Positions 1 through 7,486 of a stretch of 38,040 nucleotides of DNA are shown here, piece after piece. Below the pieces are notes generated by a model that did no database searches, had not been told where the DNA came from, and saw only the letters and a list, made by a program, of their open reading frames with translations. Both the position numbers and the translations under genes were made by a program. The DNA comes from Burkholderiaceae bacterium 16 (GTDB lineage: Bacteria > Pseudomonadota > Gammaproteobacteria > Burkholderiales > Burkholderiaceae), in the NCBI GenBank assembly GCA_000955785.1, contig JYOD01000093.1, positions 1 to 38,040 of the forward strand, in the 5' to 3' direction. Numbering within the stretch: position 1 is the stretch's first letter; each line of letters starts with the position of its first letter.

Positions 1-209
1 GCGATTTCGCGTACTGCTCGCATGTCGCGTTGACCGTGCCGGAATGGATGCCGAGCTCCTTGCTGCTGCCGGTGGTCAGCACGTTCAGATCGAACCCGCT
101 CGGCCACTTCTTCCCCCCATTTGAGCGCGTGCTTCTGCGTGTCATTGCAGAAGTTCCAGACGTAGTTCACCGCTCGGCTCTGCTTGTTGAGCAAGCCGTT
201 GAGCGGCAT
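1..209 (-). pseudogene. TnpB-like (IS200/IS605 OrfB) transposase N-terminal fragment, frameshifted and cut by window edge
   Basis: Read on the minus strand from the ATG at 209, the peptide contains LLNKQSRAVNYVWNFCNDTQ and then KHALKW, which resembles the start of TnpB/OrfB proteins of the IS200/IS605 and IS607 groups (RNA-guided nucleases in characterised members). At a run of six G (C6 at 113-118 on the plus strand) the frame breaks. With one G fewer, the next frame reads KKWPSGFDLNVLTTGSSKEL and continues to the window edge as further TnpB-like sequence, so the gene carries either a 1-nt insertion or a sequencing error. The C-terminal RuvC part and any guide RNA lie outside the window. The true start is uncertain because the frame stays open upstream of the ATG. 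No transposon left end was recognised. Confidence 0.6.
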
Positions 210-641
210 TAGGCGCGCAAGCCGAGGCCGGCCTTCTTCGGAACGTCTTGTTAGCGGCTAGCCTGCGACCAATTTGATTCAATGCGAAATGCGACGGGCG
301 AAAGTTCTGATCCATTAGCTGCAACGGGGCGAAGGGTACCAAAGCTAATTTCAGGACGGCAAGCATCCCTAACCGTTTGCGGCGTCCCGGAGTCGACACT
401 CGCCGGCTGTCGGCGCGGTGCCGACGCAAAACCCCCCATTCTGCCGAGGCGAACCTTTACCTATGCCTGGCAGGAACCGCAGTTCCAACGTGCGCAAGCG
501 AACAGACGTCCAGGGACTCGGCGGCACTATGTGCGTGTGCGCAGCCTCTGCCCTGTATGAGGCAGCGGGACCAATCATTCCCCATTGTCCGCGGCACGGG
601 GGCGCTGGGAACGAGTCATCCATTGCCCCTGGAGGAGTCGA
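210..641. other. Intergenic stretch without a recognised gene
   Basis: Between the TnpB-like fragment and the lipocalin-like gene. Short open frames occur on both strands (about 282-560 plus, 142-429 minus) but overlap one another, lack a convincing ribosome-binding site and resemble no family I know. It may hold transposon-flank debris. The last 12 bases carry the ribosome-binding site of the next gene. Confidence 0.5.
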
Positions 642-1148
642 ATGAACAGCATCCTTGAGAAGTGCTCTGCAATGGTGGCGATATTGCTGGGCATGGCGCT
701 CCCAGCGACTGGCGCGTTTGCTCAGGAAGCCTATGACATAGTCGGAACGTGGACGCTTGTCTCATCCGTTCTCGATAAGGACGGAAAGAAGATCGATCAG
801 TTCGGTCCAGGCGCGAAAGGGATGATGATTCTGGATGCCCAAGGTCGGTTTATGCTAACCATCATTGGGGCGGACCTTCCAAAATTCACCTCCGGTAATC
901 GCGCTGCTGGTTCGCCAGAGGAAAACAAGGCGGTAATCGGCAAGAGCGTTGCCCTCTTTGGCACCTACGCCTTAAATCCGGAAGGGAAGAGCCTCACTCT
1001 CAATATCGATAAATCGACCTTTCCAAACTGGGACGCAACCGAACAGAAGCGCTCCGTGGTCGCGCTCAGCCGAGACGATCTTCAATACATGACTGCGCAA
1101 GCGTCCGGGGGCGGCTCCGCGACGGTAACCTGGAAGCGCGCAAGATAG
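642..1148 (+). CDS. Exported lipocalin-like domain protein
   Basis: A 168-aa protein. The ATG at 642 is preceded by GGAGGAG at 631-637, a strong Shine-Dalgarno site, so this start is preferred over the ATG at 585 in the same frame. Residues 1-27 form a signal peptide ending AFA before QEA, so the product is probably periplasmic. The mature part begins DIVGTWTLVS, the usual opening of the lipocalin-like domain (PF13924 type): a G-x-W motif, a fungal/bacterial-type 'KGMMILDAQGRFMLTII' strand pair and a closing beta segment. Members are small beta-barrels of mostly unknown ligand. The third-position base use is less GC-rich than in neighbours and the gene lies next to a transposase fragment, so horizontal arrival is possible. 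It stands alone and converges on the quinone oxidoreductase gene. Confidence 0.8.
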   Translation: MNSILEKCSAMVAILLGMALPATGAFAQEAYDIVGTWTLVSSVLDKDGKKIDQFGPGAKGMMILDAQGRFMLTIIGADLPKFTSGNRAAGSPEENKAVIGKSVALFGTYALNPEGKSLTLNIDKSTFPNWDATEQKRSVVALSRDDLQYMTAQASGGGSATVTWKRAR

Positions 1149-1283
1149 ACGGGCGTAATGGCGAATGCCAGGGATCGGTTCCGATCGACCTGGATTGGGG
1201 AGCTATAAGGAACGGCCGTTCATGGCCGATTCTGTCCGCACGGACTTCCCTCAAAAGTCAAGATCCGATCCACGGCGTTTGCG

Positions 1284-1353
1284 GAAGCAAGCGCCGAGAT
1301 GGCGGTGACAAAGCGATATCGTCTTCGTCACCGCCATCTCAGGCGATCGCTTC
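1284..1353. repeat. Large imperfect inverted repeat (about 70 bp) between convergent genes
   Basis: The arms GAGATGGCGGTGAC (1296-1309) and GTCACCGCCATCTC (1327-1340) are perfect 14-bp complements. The complementarity extends outward with mismatches: GAAGCAAGCGCC at 1284-1295 against GGCGATCGCTTC at 1342-1353. The 17-nt centre contains the palindrome CGATATCG. No T-run follows on either strand, so it is not a typical intrinsic terminator although it sits between two convergent genes. Confidence 0.75.
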
Positions 1354-1374
1354 TACAACGTGACAATGCCTCTG

Positions 1375-2346
1375 TCAGGGCACCAGGACGGTGGACCCTA
1401 CTGTCTTGCGCGACTCGAGCGCCCGATGCGCGTCGGCGGCATCGGCCAGGGCAAAGGTCTGCTGGGGTTCGCTCGCGACGCGGCCCGCCAGCACGTGGTC
1501 GAACAATTCCCTGGCCATGTCCAGCATGTGTGCACGTGGCTGGATATAGTGCATCATGGCGGGCCGCGTGAACCAGATCGATCCCTTCACGGCCAGCATC
1601 TGGGAGTCGACAATCACCGCTCCCGACGAGGTGCCATTGCTGATCAGCGAGCCCCGCGGCTGCAGGCAGTCCAGTGAGGCTTCCAGCGTGTCCTTGCCCA
1701 CCGAGTCATAGACCACCGGAACACCCTTGCCGTCGGTGATCTCCTTGACGCGCTGCACGATGTTCTCGCGCGAGGTCACGATGGTGTGCGCACAGCCGTT
1801 GGCCTTGGCGATCGCGGCCTTCTCGTCGGTACTCACGGTTCCGATCATGGTGACGCCCATCGCCCGCGCCCACTGGCATGCGATCAGCCCCACGCCACCC
1901 GCAGCCGCATGGTAGAGGATGGTCTCGCCCCCCTGGAGCGGGTAGACCTGACGGAACAGGTATTGCGCCGTCATGCCCTTCATCATCAGCGTGGCGGCGG
2001 TGCTGTCGGAGATGCCATCGGGCAGCGGAATCAGCACCGCCGCCGGCATCACGCGCACCTGGGAGTAAGCGCCCTGCGGCCCGATCAGGTAGCCAACGCG
2101 GTCACCCACGCGGATGTCCGTCACGCCGGAACCCACGGCCTCGACCACACCGACCGCGTCGGAGCCCAGGCCGTTGGGCAACGCCAGCGGGTAGCGGCCG
2201 GTGCGGAAATAGATATCGATGAAGTTCAGCGCGATGTAGCTGTGGCGCACGCGGGCCTCGCCGGGGCCGGGCTCGCCGACCTCGACGTCCTCGAACTTCA
2301 GCACTTCCGGGCCGCCGGTTTCGTAGAAGCGAATGGCTTTTGACAT
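1375..2346 (-). CDS. Zinc-independent NADPH:quinone oxidoreductase (MDR superfamily)
   Basis: A 323-aa protein of the QOR branch of medium-chain dehydrogenases/reductases, close to the family's usual 320-330 aa. The N-terminal GroES-like part holds NFIDIYFRTGRYP (about 41-53), typical of QOR. The Rossmann NADPH-binding motif AAAGGVGLIA is at 147-156, and the tail AHRALESRKTVGSTVLVP is characteristic. No structural-zinc cysteine cluster is seen. Members reduce quinones or alpha,beta-unsaturated carbonyls with NADPH in the cytoplasm. It is last in a minus-strand run after the dioxygenase, BKACE and Bug genes, so it may reduce an enone intermediate of that pathway (inference). A 135-nt gap separates it from the Bug gene, so co-transcription is likely but not certain. 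Confidence 0.9.
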   Translation of the reverse strand: MSKAIRFYETGGPEVLKFEDVEVGEPGPGEARVRHSYIALNFIDIYFRTGRYPLALPNGLGSDAVGVVEAVGSGVTDIRVGDRVGYLIGPQGAYSQVRVMPAAVLIPLPDGISDSTAATLMMKGMTAQYLFRQVYPLQGGETILYHAAAGGVGLIACQWARAMGVTMIGTVSTDEKAAIAKANGCAHTIVTSRENIVQRVKEITDGKGVPVVYDSVGKDTLEASLDCLQPRGSLISNGTSSGAVIVDSQMLAVKGSIWFTRPAMMHYIQPRAHMLDMARELFDHVLAGRVASEPQQTFALADAADAHRALESRKTVGSTVLVP

Positions 2347-2481
2347 GCTTGTATTCCTGTGTATGTTCTGAGGGGTCCCACGCGGCCGACTCAGTTGGTC
2401 GCTGACAGTCCGGCGATGGGTTCGTGGCCTGGCCAGGCACTGAATGCATCAACACGCGGGGGCATGGCCGGGCACGATCGC

Positions 2482-3474
2482 TCATTGGTTGAATTTGATG
2501 TTGTACACCTTGACGATCTGCGCGTTGCGCTCGTATTCGGCATGGGTCACTTTGGCCAGCGCTTCAGGGTTTTCGCTGACCATCGGAGAGAAGCTGAGCC
2601 CCATCAGCTTCTCGCGTACTTTTGGCGTCGAGGCCACCTTGGTGACCACGGCATTGATCCTGTTCACGATGTCGTCGGGCACCTTGGCCGATACGATGAC
2701 GCCCACCCAGTTCGAGAAATCGATGATCTCGGGGAAGCCCTGCTCTGCCATCGTTGGCACATCGGGCAGTTGCGCCAGCCGCGTCGTCGTCCCGACGCCG
2801 AAGGCCTTGAGCTTGCCTGCCTTAATCAGAGGCAGCGAGGTCACGGCACCGTCGAACATGATGTCGACCTGGCCGCCCATCACGTTCTGCAGCGCGGGTG
2901 GCGAGCCCGGGAAGGGCACGTGCTGCAGGTCCAGCCCGGACTTGTTGGCAAAGATGGCGCCTGCGTAGTGCGAGCTGGTTCCCGCGGTGTAGGACGCATA
3001 GCTTCCCTGGCCACCCTTGGCGGTCTTGAGGTAGCCGATCAACCCTTTCAGGTCCTTGGCCGGCACCGTCGGCGTTGCCACCAGCACCATCGCGGAGCGG
3101 GCCACCATCGTCACCGGCTTCACGTCCTTGACCGGATCGAAGCCCGTCTTCATCACCAGCGGAATTTCGGTCAGGATGTTGCTTGCAATGACCATGATCG
3201 TTTGGCCATCCGGCGGCGCGAGATTCAGTCCCTGCACACCGATGGCGCCGCCGGCGCCCGGCTTGTTGTCGACGATCACCGGTTGGCCGATCTCGGTCGA
3301 GATGGCCTCGGACAGCACCCGCGCCACGACGTCCATCGTGCCGCCGGCGGGCGCCGGCACCACGACCCTGACCGGCTTTTGCGACCATGCGTTTGCCGCC
3401 AGAGGCGCCGCGCACAGGGCGAAGGCGACCCCGAGAAGCGTCGCGCGCTGGCGGTACTTGGTTGCTTGCTTCAT
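2482..3474 (-). CDS. Bug-family tripartite tricarboxylate transporter receptor (periplasmic binding protein)
   Basis: A 330-aa protein starting MKQATKYRQR at 3474, with AAGGAG eight bases upstream. The frame is open much further upstream, but that part overlaps the BKACE gene. A signal peptide covers about residues 1-29 (AANA before WSQKPVR). The mature start 'KPVRVVVPAPAGGTMDVVARV', then VIVDNKPGAGGAIG and the 'LPDVPTMAEQGFP' element are hallmarks of Bug (TctC) receptors. These capture carboxylates in the periplasm and usually deliver to TctAB membrane subunits, none of which are encoded here; orphan Bug receptors are common in Burkholderiales. Position between the BKACE and QOR genes suggests that it binds the pathway's carboxylate substrate. 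The ligand cannot be read from sequence. Confidence 0.93.
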   Translation of the reverse strand: MKQATKYRQRATLLGVAFALCAAPLAANAWSQKPVRVVVPAPAGGTMDVVARVLSEAISTEIGQPVIVDNKPGAGGAIGVQGLNLAPPDGQTIMVIASNILTEIPLVMKTGFDPVKDVKPVTMVARSAMVLVATPTVPAKDLKGLIGYLKTAKGGQGSYASYTAGTSSHYAGAIFANKSGLDLQHVPFPGSPPALQNVMGGQVDIMFDGAVTSLPLIKAGKLKAFGVGTTTRLAQLPDVPTMAEQGFPEIIDFSNWVGVIVSAKVPDDIVNRINAVVTKVASTPKVREKLMGLSFSPMVSENPEALAKVTHAEYERNAQIVKVYNIKFNQ

Positions 3475-3515
3475 CCTTTGTCTCCTTGTTGTTGTTAGCC
3501 AGGGCGTGGCGGCGC

Positions 3516-4574
3516 TCAGGCGACCTTGCGCAGGTGGCCTTGCTGGCGACCGATGCGGTTTGGCGCGAAGCCGTTGGCCGCCAGGGACTCCTCCACGGTG
3601 TCGTAGAACACGCCGATCTTGGAGATCTCGCGCGCCTGCTGCGCAGTGGCGATCGGACGGCCGAACTCGCGTGAAATGCGCACCAGTTGCTCGACCTGCT
3701 GGACCGTGCTGAACTTCTTGGTGCGCTGCTGGTTCCAGAGGTTGTCCTCGATGCCACAGCGCACATGCAGGCCCATGGCGATGCCCATCATGTTGATCGG
3801 CAGCACGTTGAGCACGGAGCTTTCCACCGTCAGCAACGCGCCATCGGGCACGGCGCGCACAATGTTGGCCATGTTGTAGATGTTGGGCGCGTCCATGCCG
3901 CCGCTGATGGCCACCCAGTTCATGACCAGCGGGCCTTTGTAGATGCCCCTGCGCATCAGGCGCTCGACCGACTCGAAGCTGTTGATGTTGTAGCACTGGA
4001 AAGCGCTTTGGATGCCAGCGGCCGACAGGCGGCGGATGTGCTCCTCGACCCAGCCAGGCTGCGAGGGCACCGTCATTTCCTTGTAAGCCTGAAAGGTGGC
4101 CGGATCTTCCATCGACGTGCCGCGCAGGTCTTCGTAATCGAAGTGCTCCAGCACATTCATCTGCGAGGTGTTCACGGTCACTGTGACCTGGTCGGGCTTG
4201 GGATCGAGATCGGCGAGCATGTGGCGCGTATCGTCGGATAGCCACTTGGCGGCAGCGCCATCGGTCTCCGGCGCGAAGGAGATCGAGCCACCCACCTGGA
4301 TGATCATCTCGGGTACGGCCTTGCGCACGCCGGCGACCAGTTCGTTGAATTTGGACAGCCGCTTGGAGCCGCGACCATCGAGTTCGCGTACGTGCAGGTG
4401 CAGCACCGTGGCACCCGCGTTGTAGCAGTCCACCGCCTTCTGGATCTGCGCCTCCATCGTCACCGGGATGTCCTCGGGAAAGTCAGAGGGGACATAGGAC
4501 GGCGCGTAGGGCGCGGCCGTGATGATGAGCGGCTGCTGGTTTTCGGGGAACAGGTGTCCGTCGAGAAAGTTCAT
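3516..4574 (-). CDS. BKACE-family (DUF849) beta-keto acid cleavage enzyme, long variant
   Basis: A 352-aa protein; ATG at 4574 with AGGAG upstream. BKACE enzymes condense a beta-keto acid with acetyl-CoA to give acetoacetate and a new CoA ester (the 3-keto-5-aminohexanoate cleavage enzyme is the founding member). The metal-binding HxH is visible as H59-L-H61, followed by VRE where most members have VRD. The C-terminal catalytic block HVRCGIEDN has R272, E276 and D277, matching the Arg and Glu-Asp of the family. At 352 aa it is longer than the usual 270-310, with extra sequence around residues 100-170. It lies 56 nt downstream of the TauD-like gene and 41 nt before the Bug gene, so these three are probably one operon. 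Substrate unknown. Confidence 0.88.
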   Translation of the reverse strand: MNFLDGHLFPENQQPLIITAAPYAPSYVPSDFPEDIPVTMEAQIQKAVDCYNAGATVLHLHVRELDGRGSKRLSKFNELVAGVRKAVPEMIIQVGGSISFAPETDGAAAKWLSDDTRHMLADLDPKPDQVTVTVNTSQMNVLEHFDYEDLRGTSMEDPATFQAYKEMTVPSQPGWVEEHIRRLSAAGIQSAFQCYNINSFESVERLMRRGIYKGPLVMNWVAISGGMDAPNIYNMANIVRAVPDGALLTVESSVLNVLPINMMGIAMGLHVRCGIEDNLWNQQRTKKFSTVQQVEQLVRISREFGRPIATAQQAREISKIGVFYDTVEESLAANGFAPNRIGRQQGHLRKVA

Positions 4575-4630
4575 GGCGTGTCTCCTGGGTGGGAAAGGAA
4601 GGAAGGCGATAGGGTTGGCGGGAGTGAGGG

Positions 4631-5479
4631 TCAGAACACCTTGTCGCCGACGATGCCGGCGCGCTCCATCTTGCGATGGCAGGGCGGGTAGTCCATCACG
4701 GCGTAGTGCTGCGTCGAGCGGTTGTCCCAGATGGCGATGCTGTTCGGCTTCCAACGCCAGCGCACCTGGTACTCGGGGATCAAGGCCTGGCCGATCAGGT
4801 ACTGCAGCAGCGCCGATCCGCCTTGCGTGAAGTCCTGGCCGTAGCGCACGTTGGCCGACGTGTGGAAGTTCGAGAAATGGGTGGCGAAGCCGTTGACGAA
4901 CAGCACCTTCTCGCCGGTCTCGGGATGGGTGCGCACCACGGGATGCTCGGCATCCGGGTACTGGGCCTTGAGTGCCAGGCGTTTCTCAATCGGCATGGCC
5001 GCACCGAACGTGGCTTCGATGCTGTGCCGCGCACGCAGGCCGGCGATCTGGATCTTGACCTGGTCGGGCAGTTTGTCGTAGGCCAGCGCCATATTGGCCC
5101 ACATGGTGTCGCCGCCCACCGGCGGGCATTCAACGCAGCGCAGCACGCAGCCCATTGGCGGCGACTCGCGCCAGGTGGCGTCGCAGTGCCAGCCGTTCTC
5201 GTAGCGGTCGTTGGGGGCGTCCGGCGACTTGTAGATGCGCACCAGGCCCGGTTGATCCGGGTCGCTGCCGACCACGGGGTGGTCCTCGAGTTCGCCGAAG
5301 CGGCGCGCGAAGCCCACATGCTCAGCGCGCGTGATGTCCTGGTCGCGCAGGAACAGCACCTTGTGCCTGAGCAGCGCGGCCCTGATCTCGGCGAACAGGC
5401 CATCGTCGTGCACGGCGTCCGCCAGGTTCACGTTCACGAGCTCGGCACCTATGGCGCACGTCAACGGTTCGATATGCAT
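4631..5479 (-). CDS. TauD/TfdA-family Fe(II)/2-oxoglutarate dioxygenase
   Basis: A 282-aa protein, the usual size for TauD/TfdA. Iron ligands are seen as H98 and D100 in WHCDATW and the distal H258 in WDNRSTQHYA, an almost perfect TauD signature; R269 or R273 is placed to hold 2-oxoglutarate. Family members hydroxylate a carbon next to sulfonate, aryloxy, amine or similar groups, often releasing the leaving group. The ATG at 5479 has AAGGAGACAAGCC upstream. It is directly upstream of the BKACE gene, so it may perform the opening oxidation of the substrate whose keto acid product the BKACE cleaves (inference). It is too short, and lacks the extra N-terminal domain, for a gamma-butyrobetaine hydroxylase. 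Confidence 0.9.
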   Translation of the reverse strand: MHIEPLTCAIGAELVNVNLADAVHDDGLFAEIRAALLRHKVLFLRDQDITRAEHVGFARRFGELEDHPVVGSDPDQPGLVRIYKSPDAPNDRYENGWHCDATWRESPPMGCVLRCVECPPVGGDTMWANMALAYDKLPDQVKIQIAGLRARHSIEATFGAAMPIEKRLALKAQYPDAEHPVVRTHPETGEKVLFVNGFATHFSNFHTSANVRYGQDFTQGGSALLQYLIGQALIPEYQVRWRWKPNSIAIWDNRSTQHYAVMDYPPCHRKMERAGIVGDKVF

Positions 5480-5504
5480 GGCTTGTCTCCTTGTTTTTTT
5501 TTGT

Positions 5505-5561
5505 TCAGATCACCAGGACGGACGATCCCGTGGTCTTGCGGGACTCGAGGTCGCGGTGAGC
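5505..5561 (-). pseudogene. Fossil 3' end of a second quinone oxidoreductase gene
   Basis: On the minus strand 5561-5508 encodes AHRDLESRKTTGSSVLVI followed by a TGA stop (5505-5507). The intact gene at 1375 ends AHRALESRKTVGSTVLVP, 14 of 18 residues identical. Upstream of 5561 the similarity fades through what look like small indels (about 5562-5595), and no start or body of the enzyme remains. It sits between the hydrolase and dioxygenase genes, so a paralogue or an earlier gene order has been deleted here. Confidence 0.75.
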
Positions 5562-5635
5562 ATGGCCGCTACATGCGGCGCGTAGCGCTGGTCGGGCAGC
5601 TCTTGCATTGAGAGCTGCCGCTGATGCTTGCTTGG

Positions 5636-6235
5636 TCAGTGGTACAACGTGGACTCGGCGCTGCTCGAGAGGCGCCCTGCCTCAAGCCGCTCGATCAACT
5701 GCGTGGCCATCGGCCAGGGGCCATAGCCAGATGCCGGGTTCAGATGACCGACCTCGCCCAGGTCCACCGTGTCACTGCCCCAGGCCTGCGCGAGTTCGAT
5801 CACCCTCGGCAGTTCGCCCAGCGGATCGTTCTGGCTGGTAGCAACCAGGCTGGGAAACGGAAGCCGCTGGCGTGGGACCGGGAGCCAGCCACTGGCGTGG
5901 ATCGCGGACAGTGTCGGGTAGCCTTCCGGCATGGGGCGTTCAAAGTCGGGCGGACACGCCAGCAATGCGCCCTTGATGCGTGCCGCGTGTGCGGTTGTCA
6001 GGGCCCAGTGGGCAAGCATGATGCAGCCCCCGCTGTGGGCGACCAGCAGTACAGGACCGCCAATGTCTGCCACCGCCTGCTCGATTGCCGCGACACGGCG
6101 ATAGCAGTCCAGGTTTTCGCGCCCCATTGGCGGCACTGTGCGGGCATTGGGCAGTCGCTCGGCCAGCAATGTCTGCCAATGCTCGGCAACCTGGTCACGC
6201 AGGCCGGGGACGATAAGCACAGTGGATGTTGTCAT
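5636..6235 (-). CDS. RBBP9/YdeN-type alpha/beta serine hydrolase
   Basis: A 199-aa protein starting MTTSTVLIVPGLRDQVAEHW at 6235. The oxyanion region PGLRDQ and the nucleophile elbow AHSGG with S68, the acid D137 in SQNDPLG and the base H164 in GHLNP form a complete triad. Size and the opening 'VLIVPG..ds...HWQ..W' match the RBBP9/YdeN group (PF06821). Substrates of the group are mostly unknown small esters. It is the first gene of the minus-strand catabolic run and divergent from the AraC-type regulator gene, with 213 bp between the start codons. The frame is open upstream to 6373, but the ATG at 6235 gives the normal family N-terminus. Confidence 0.85.
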   Translation of the reverse strand: MTTSTVLIVPGLRDQVAEHWQTLLAERLPNARTVPPMGRENLDCYRRVAAIEQAVADIGGPVLLVAHSGGCIMLAHWALTTAHAARIKGALLACPPDFERPMPEGYPTLSAIHASGWLPVPRQRLPFPSLVATSQNDPLGELPRVIELAQAWGSDTVDLGEVGHLNPASGYGPWPMATQLIERLEAGRLSSSAESTLYH

Positions 6236-6408
6236 GATCGAATTCGATTTGAGGTGATGCTGCGACTCGGGTCTGTCAACAGCTCGCTTTTGCGCATGAG
6301 GTCCGGCGTAGAGACTGAAGCCACGCTGCGCTCCATTGACCTCGCCCCGCCGGGCGTCGGGGATCAGATCCACATCAGAAGACTATCGCTGCAGGATCGA
6401 ATGTGATG

Positions 6409-6446
6409 TATTATTTGGGACATTCAATGTCTAAATTGGGACATTC
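6409..6446 (+). promoter_or_regulatory. Probable AraC-type autoregulatory operator with -10 box
   Basis: TTGGGACATTC occurs twice in direct orientation at 6415-6425 and 6436-6446, starts 21 bp apart, i.e. two helical turns, the spacing expected of AraC-family half-sites. The first copy also forms a perfect 13-bp inverted repeat GACATTCAATGTC at 6419-6431. A TATTAT -10-like hexamer is at 6409-6414, without a good -35. The second copy ends three bases before the ATG at 6449, so binding would block the regulator's own transcription. Confidence 0.6.
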
Positions 6447-6448
6447 CC

Positions 6449-7486
6449 ATGCCCGGTTACACGCCCTTGATCCGAAGCGCCAGTCTTACCGGCTACACGG
6501 AACTGGCGCGCCACCATGGACTCAACCCTGAGGCGATGCTGCGCAAGGTGGGGTTGAGTCCCCGGAGCCTTCTCGATCCCGATATGCCGGTCAGTACCAT
6601 GGCGGTACGCCGGCTGCTTGAGGACAGTGCTTTGATGGCAGGCGTGGAAGACTTCGGCCTGCGACTGGCCATGGACCGACGGCTGGCCAACCTGGGCCCG
6701 ATCAGTTTCGTGATGCGCGAAGCGCCGAATGCCCGACAGGCGCTGGACAACCTGTGTCGCTATATGCGCCTGATCAATGCGTCGCTGTTGACTCGCATCG
6801 AAGACTTTGGCGACGCCGTATTGATTCGTGAAGAGATCCTGGCCACCGGCAAGCACCCGGTGCGGCAGTCCATTGAGATGGCCGTGGGCGTGCTATACCG
6901 CACGATCCAGGAACTATTGGGGCCAACCTGGCGGCCCCGAAGCGTCTGTTTCGAGCATCGTCAACCGCACGGTGCTACGTGTCACAAAGCGCTGTTCGGC
7001 TCGGCGGTTGAGTTCAATGCAAATTTCAATGGCATCGTCTGTGCCGCAAAGGACCTCGCCGCGCCCATGCCGACCAATGACTACCGCATGACGCCATATG
7101 TCCGTCGCTTTCTCGATCAGGCCTTGTCTGGATCCGATGAAAGTGCGACGCACACCGTTCGGCAGGTCGTGGTTGCCATGTTGCCCGGGGGCAGGTGTAC
7201 ATCGGACCAGGTGGCAAAGCACCTTGGCGTGGATCGCCGGACTTTGCATCGCCATCTCGCTGCGGAAGGCACGGGCTTTTTGTCGCTGCTCCAGTCGGTC
7301 CGAGCTGAACTCGCCTCCCGCCAGATCCTCGACAGCGATCGCTCCCTCGCCGAACTCGCCGATCTGCTCGGCTTCTCAAGTCCCAGCGCTTTCGCTTTCT
7401 GGTTCAGAAAACACTTTGGCATGACGGTTTCGAGCTGGAAGCAAACTTCACAGGCTGCCGCAAATGCACCGCCGCAACGTGGCTGA
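6449..7486 (+). CDS. AraC-family transcriptional regulator (PF12625 N-terminal domain)
   Basis: A 345-aa protein. Residues about 20-210 match the 'arabinose-binding domain of AraC-type' found in OruR/ArgR-like regulators, with the typical LARHHGLNPEAMLRKVGL opening, and residues about 235-335 hold the two helix-turn-helix units, including SLAELADLLGFSSPSAFAFWFRKHFG. It is divergent from the hydrolase-dioxygenase-BKACE-Bug-QOR run and is the likely regulator of it, probably responding to a pathway metabolite (inference). The ATG at 6449 lacks a clear Shine-Dalgarno sequence and lies against a direct-repeat operator, consistent with low, self-limited expression. Confidence 0.92.
   Translation: MPGYTPLIRSASLTGYTELARHHGLNPEAMLRKVGLSPRSLLDPDMPVSTMAVRRLLEDSALMAGVEDFGLRLAMDRRLANLGPISFVMREAPNARQALDNLCRYMRLINASLLTRIEDFGDAVLIREEILATGKHPVRQSIEMAVGVLYRTIQELLGPTWRPRSVCFEHRQPHGATCHKALFGSAVEFNANFNGIVCAAKDLAAPMPTNDYRMTPYVRRFLDQALSGSDESATHTVRQVVVAMLPGGRCTSDQVAKHLGVDRRTLHRHLAAEGTGFLSLLQSVRAELASRQILDSDRSLAELADLLGFSSPSAFAFWFRKHFGMTVSSWKQTSQAAANAPPQRG

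Noticed and set aside
1296..1340. The inverted repeat as an ordinary intrinsic terminator
   Set aside because: No T-run on either strand after the stem.
3516..4574. Reading the BKACE-dioxygenase pair as a carnitine or gamma-butyrobetaine pathway
   Set aside because: No carnitine dehydrogenase or betainyl-CoA thioesterase is present, and the dioxygenase is of ordinary TauD size without the extra domain of butyrobetaine hydroxylase.
4631..4754. Fusion of the dioxygenase gene with the BKACE frame (open upstream of 4574)
   Set aside because: The open frame overlaps the dioxygenase gene end; the ATG at 4574 has a good ribosome-binding site and begins family sequence.
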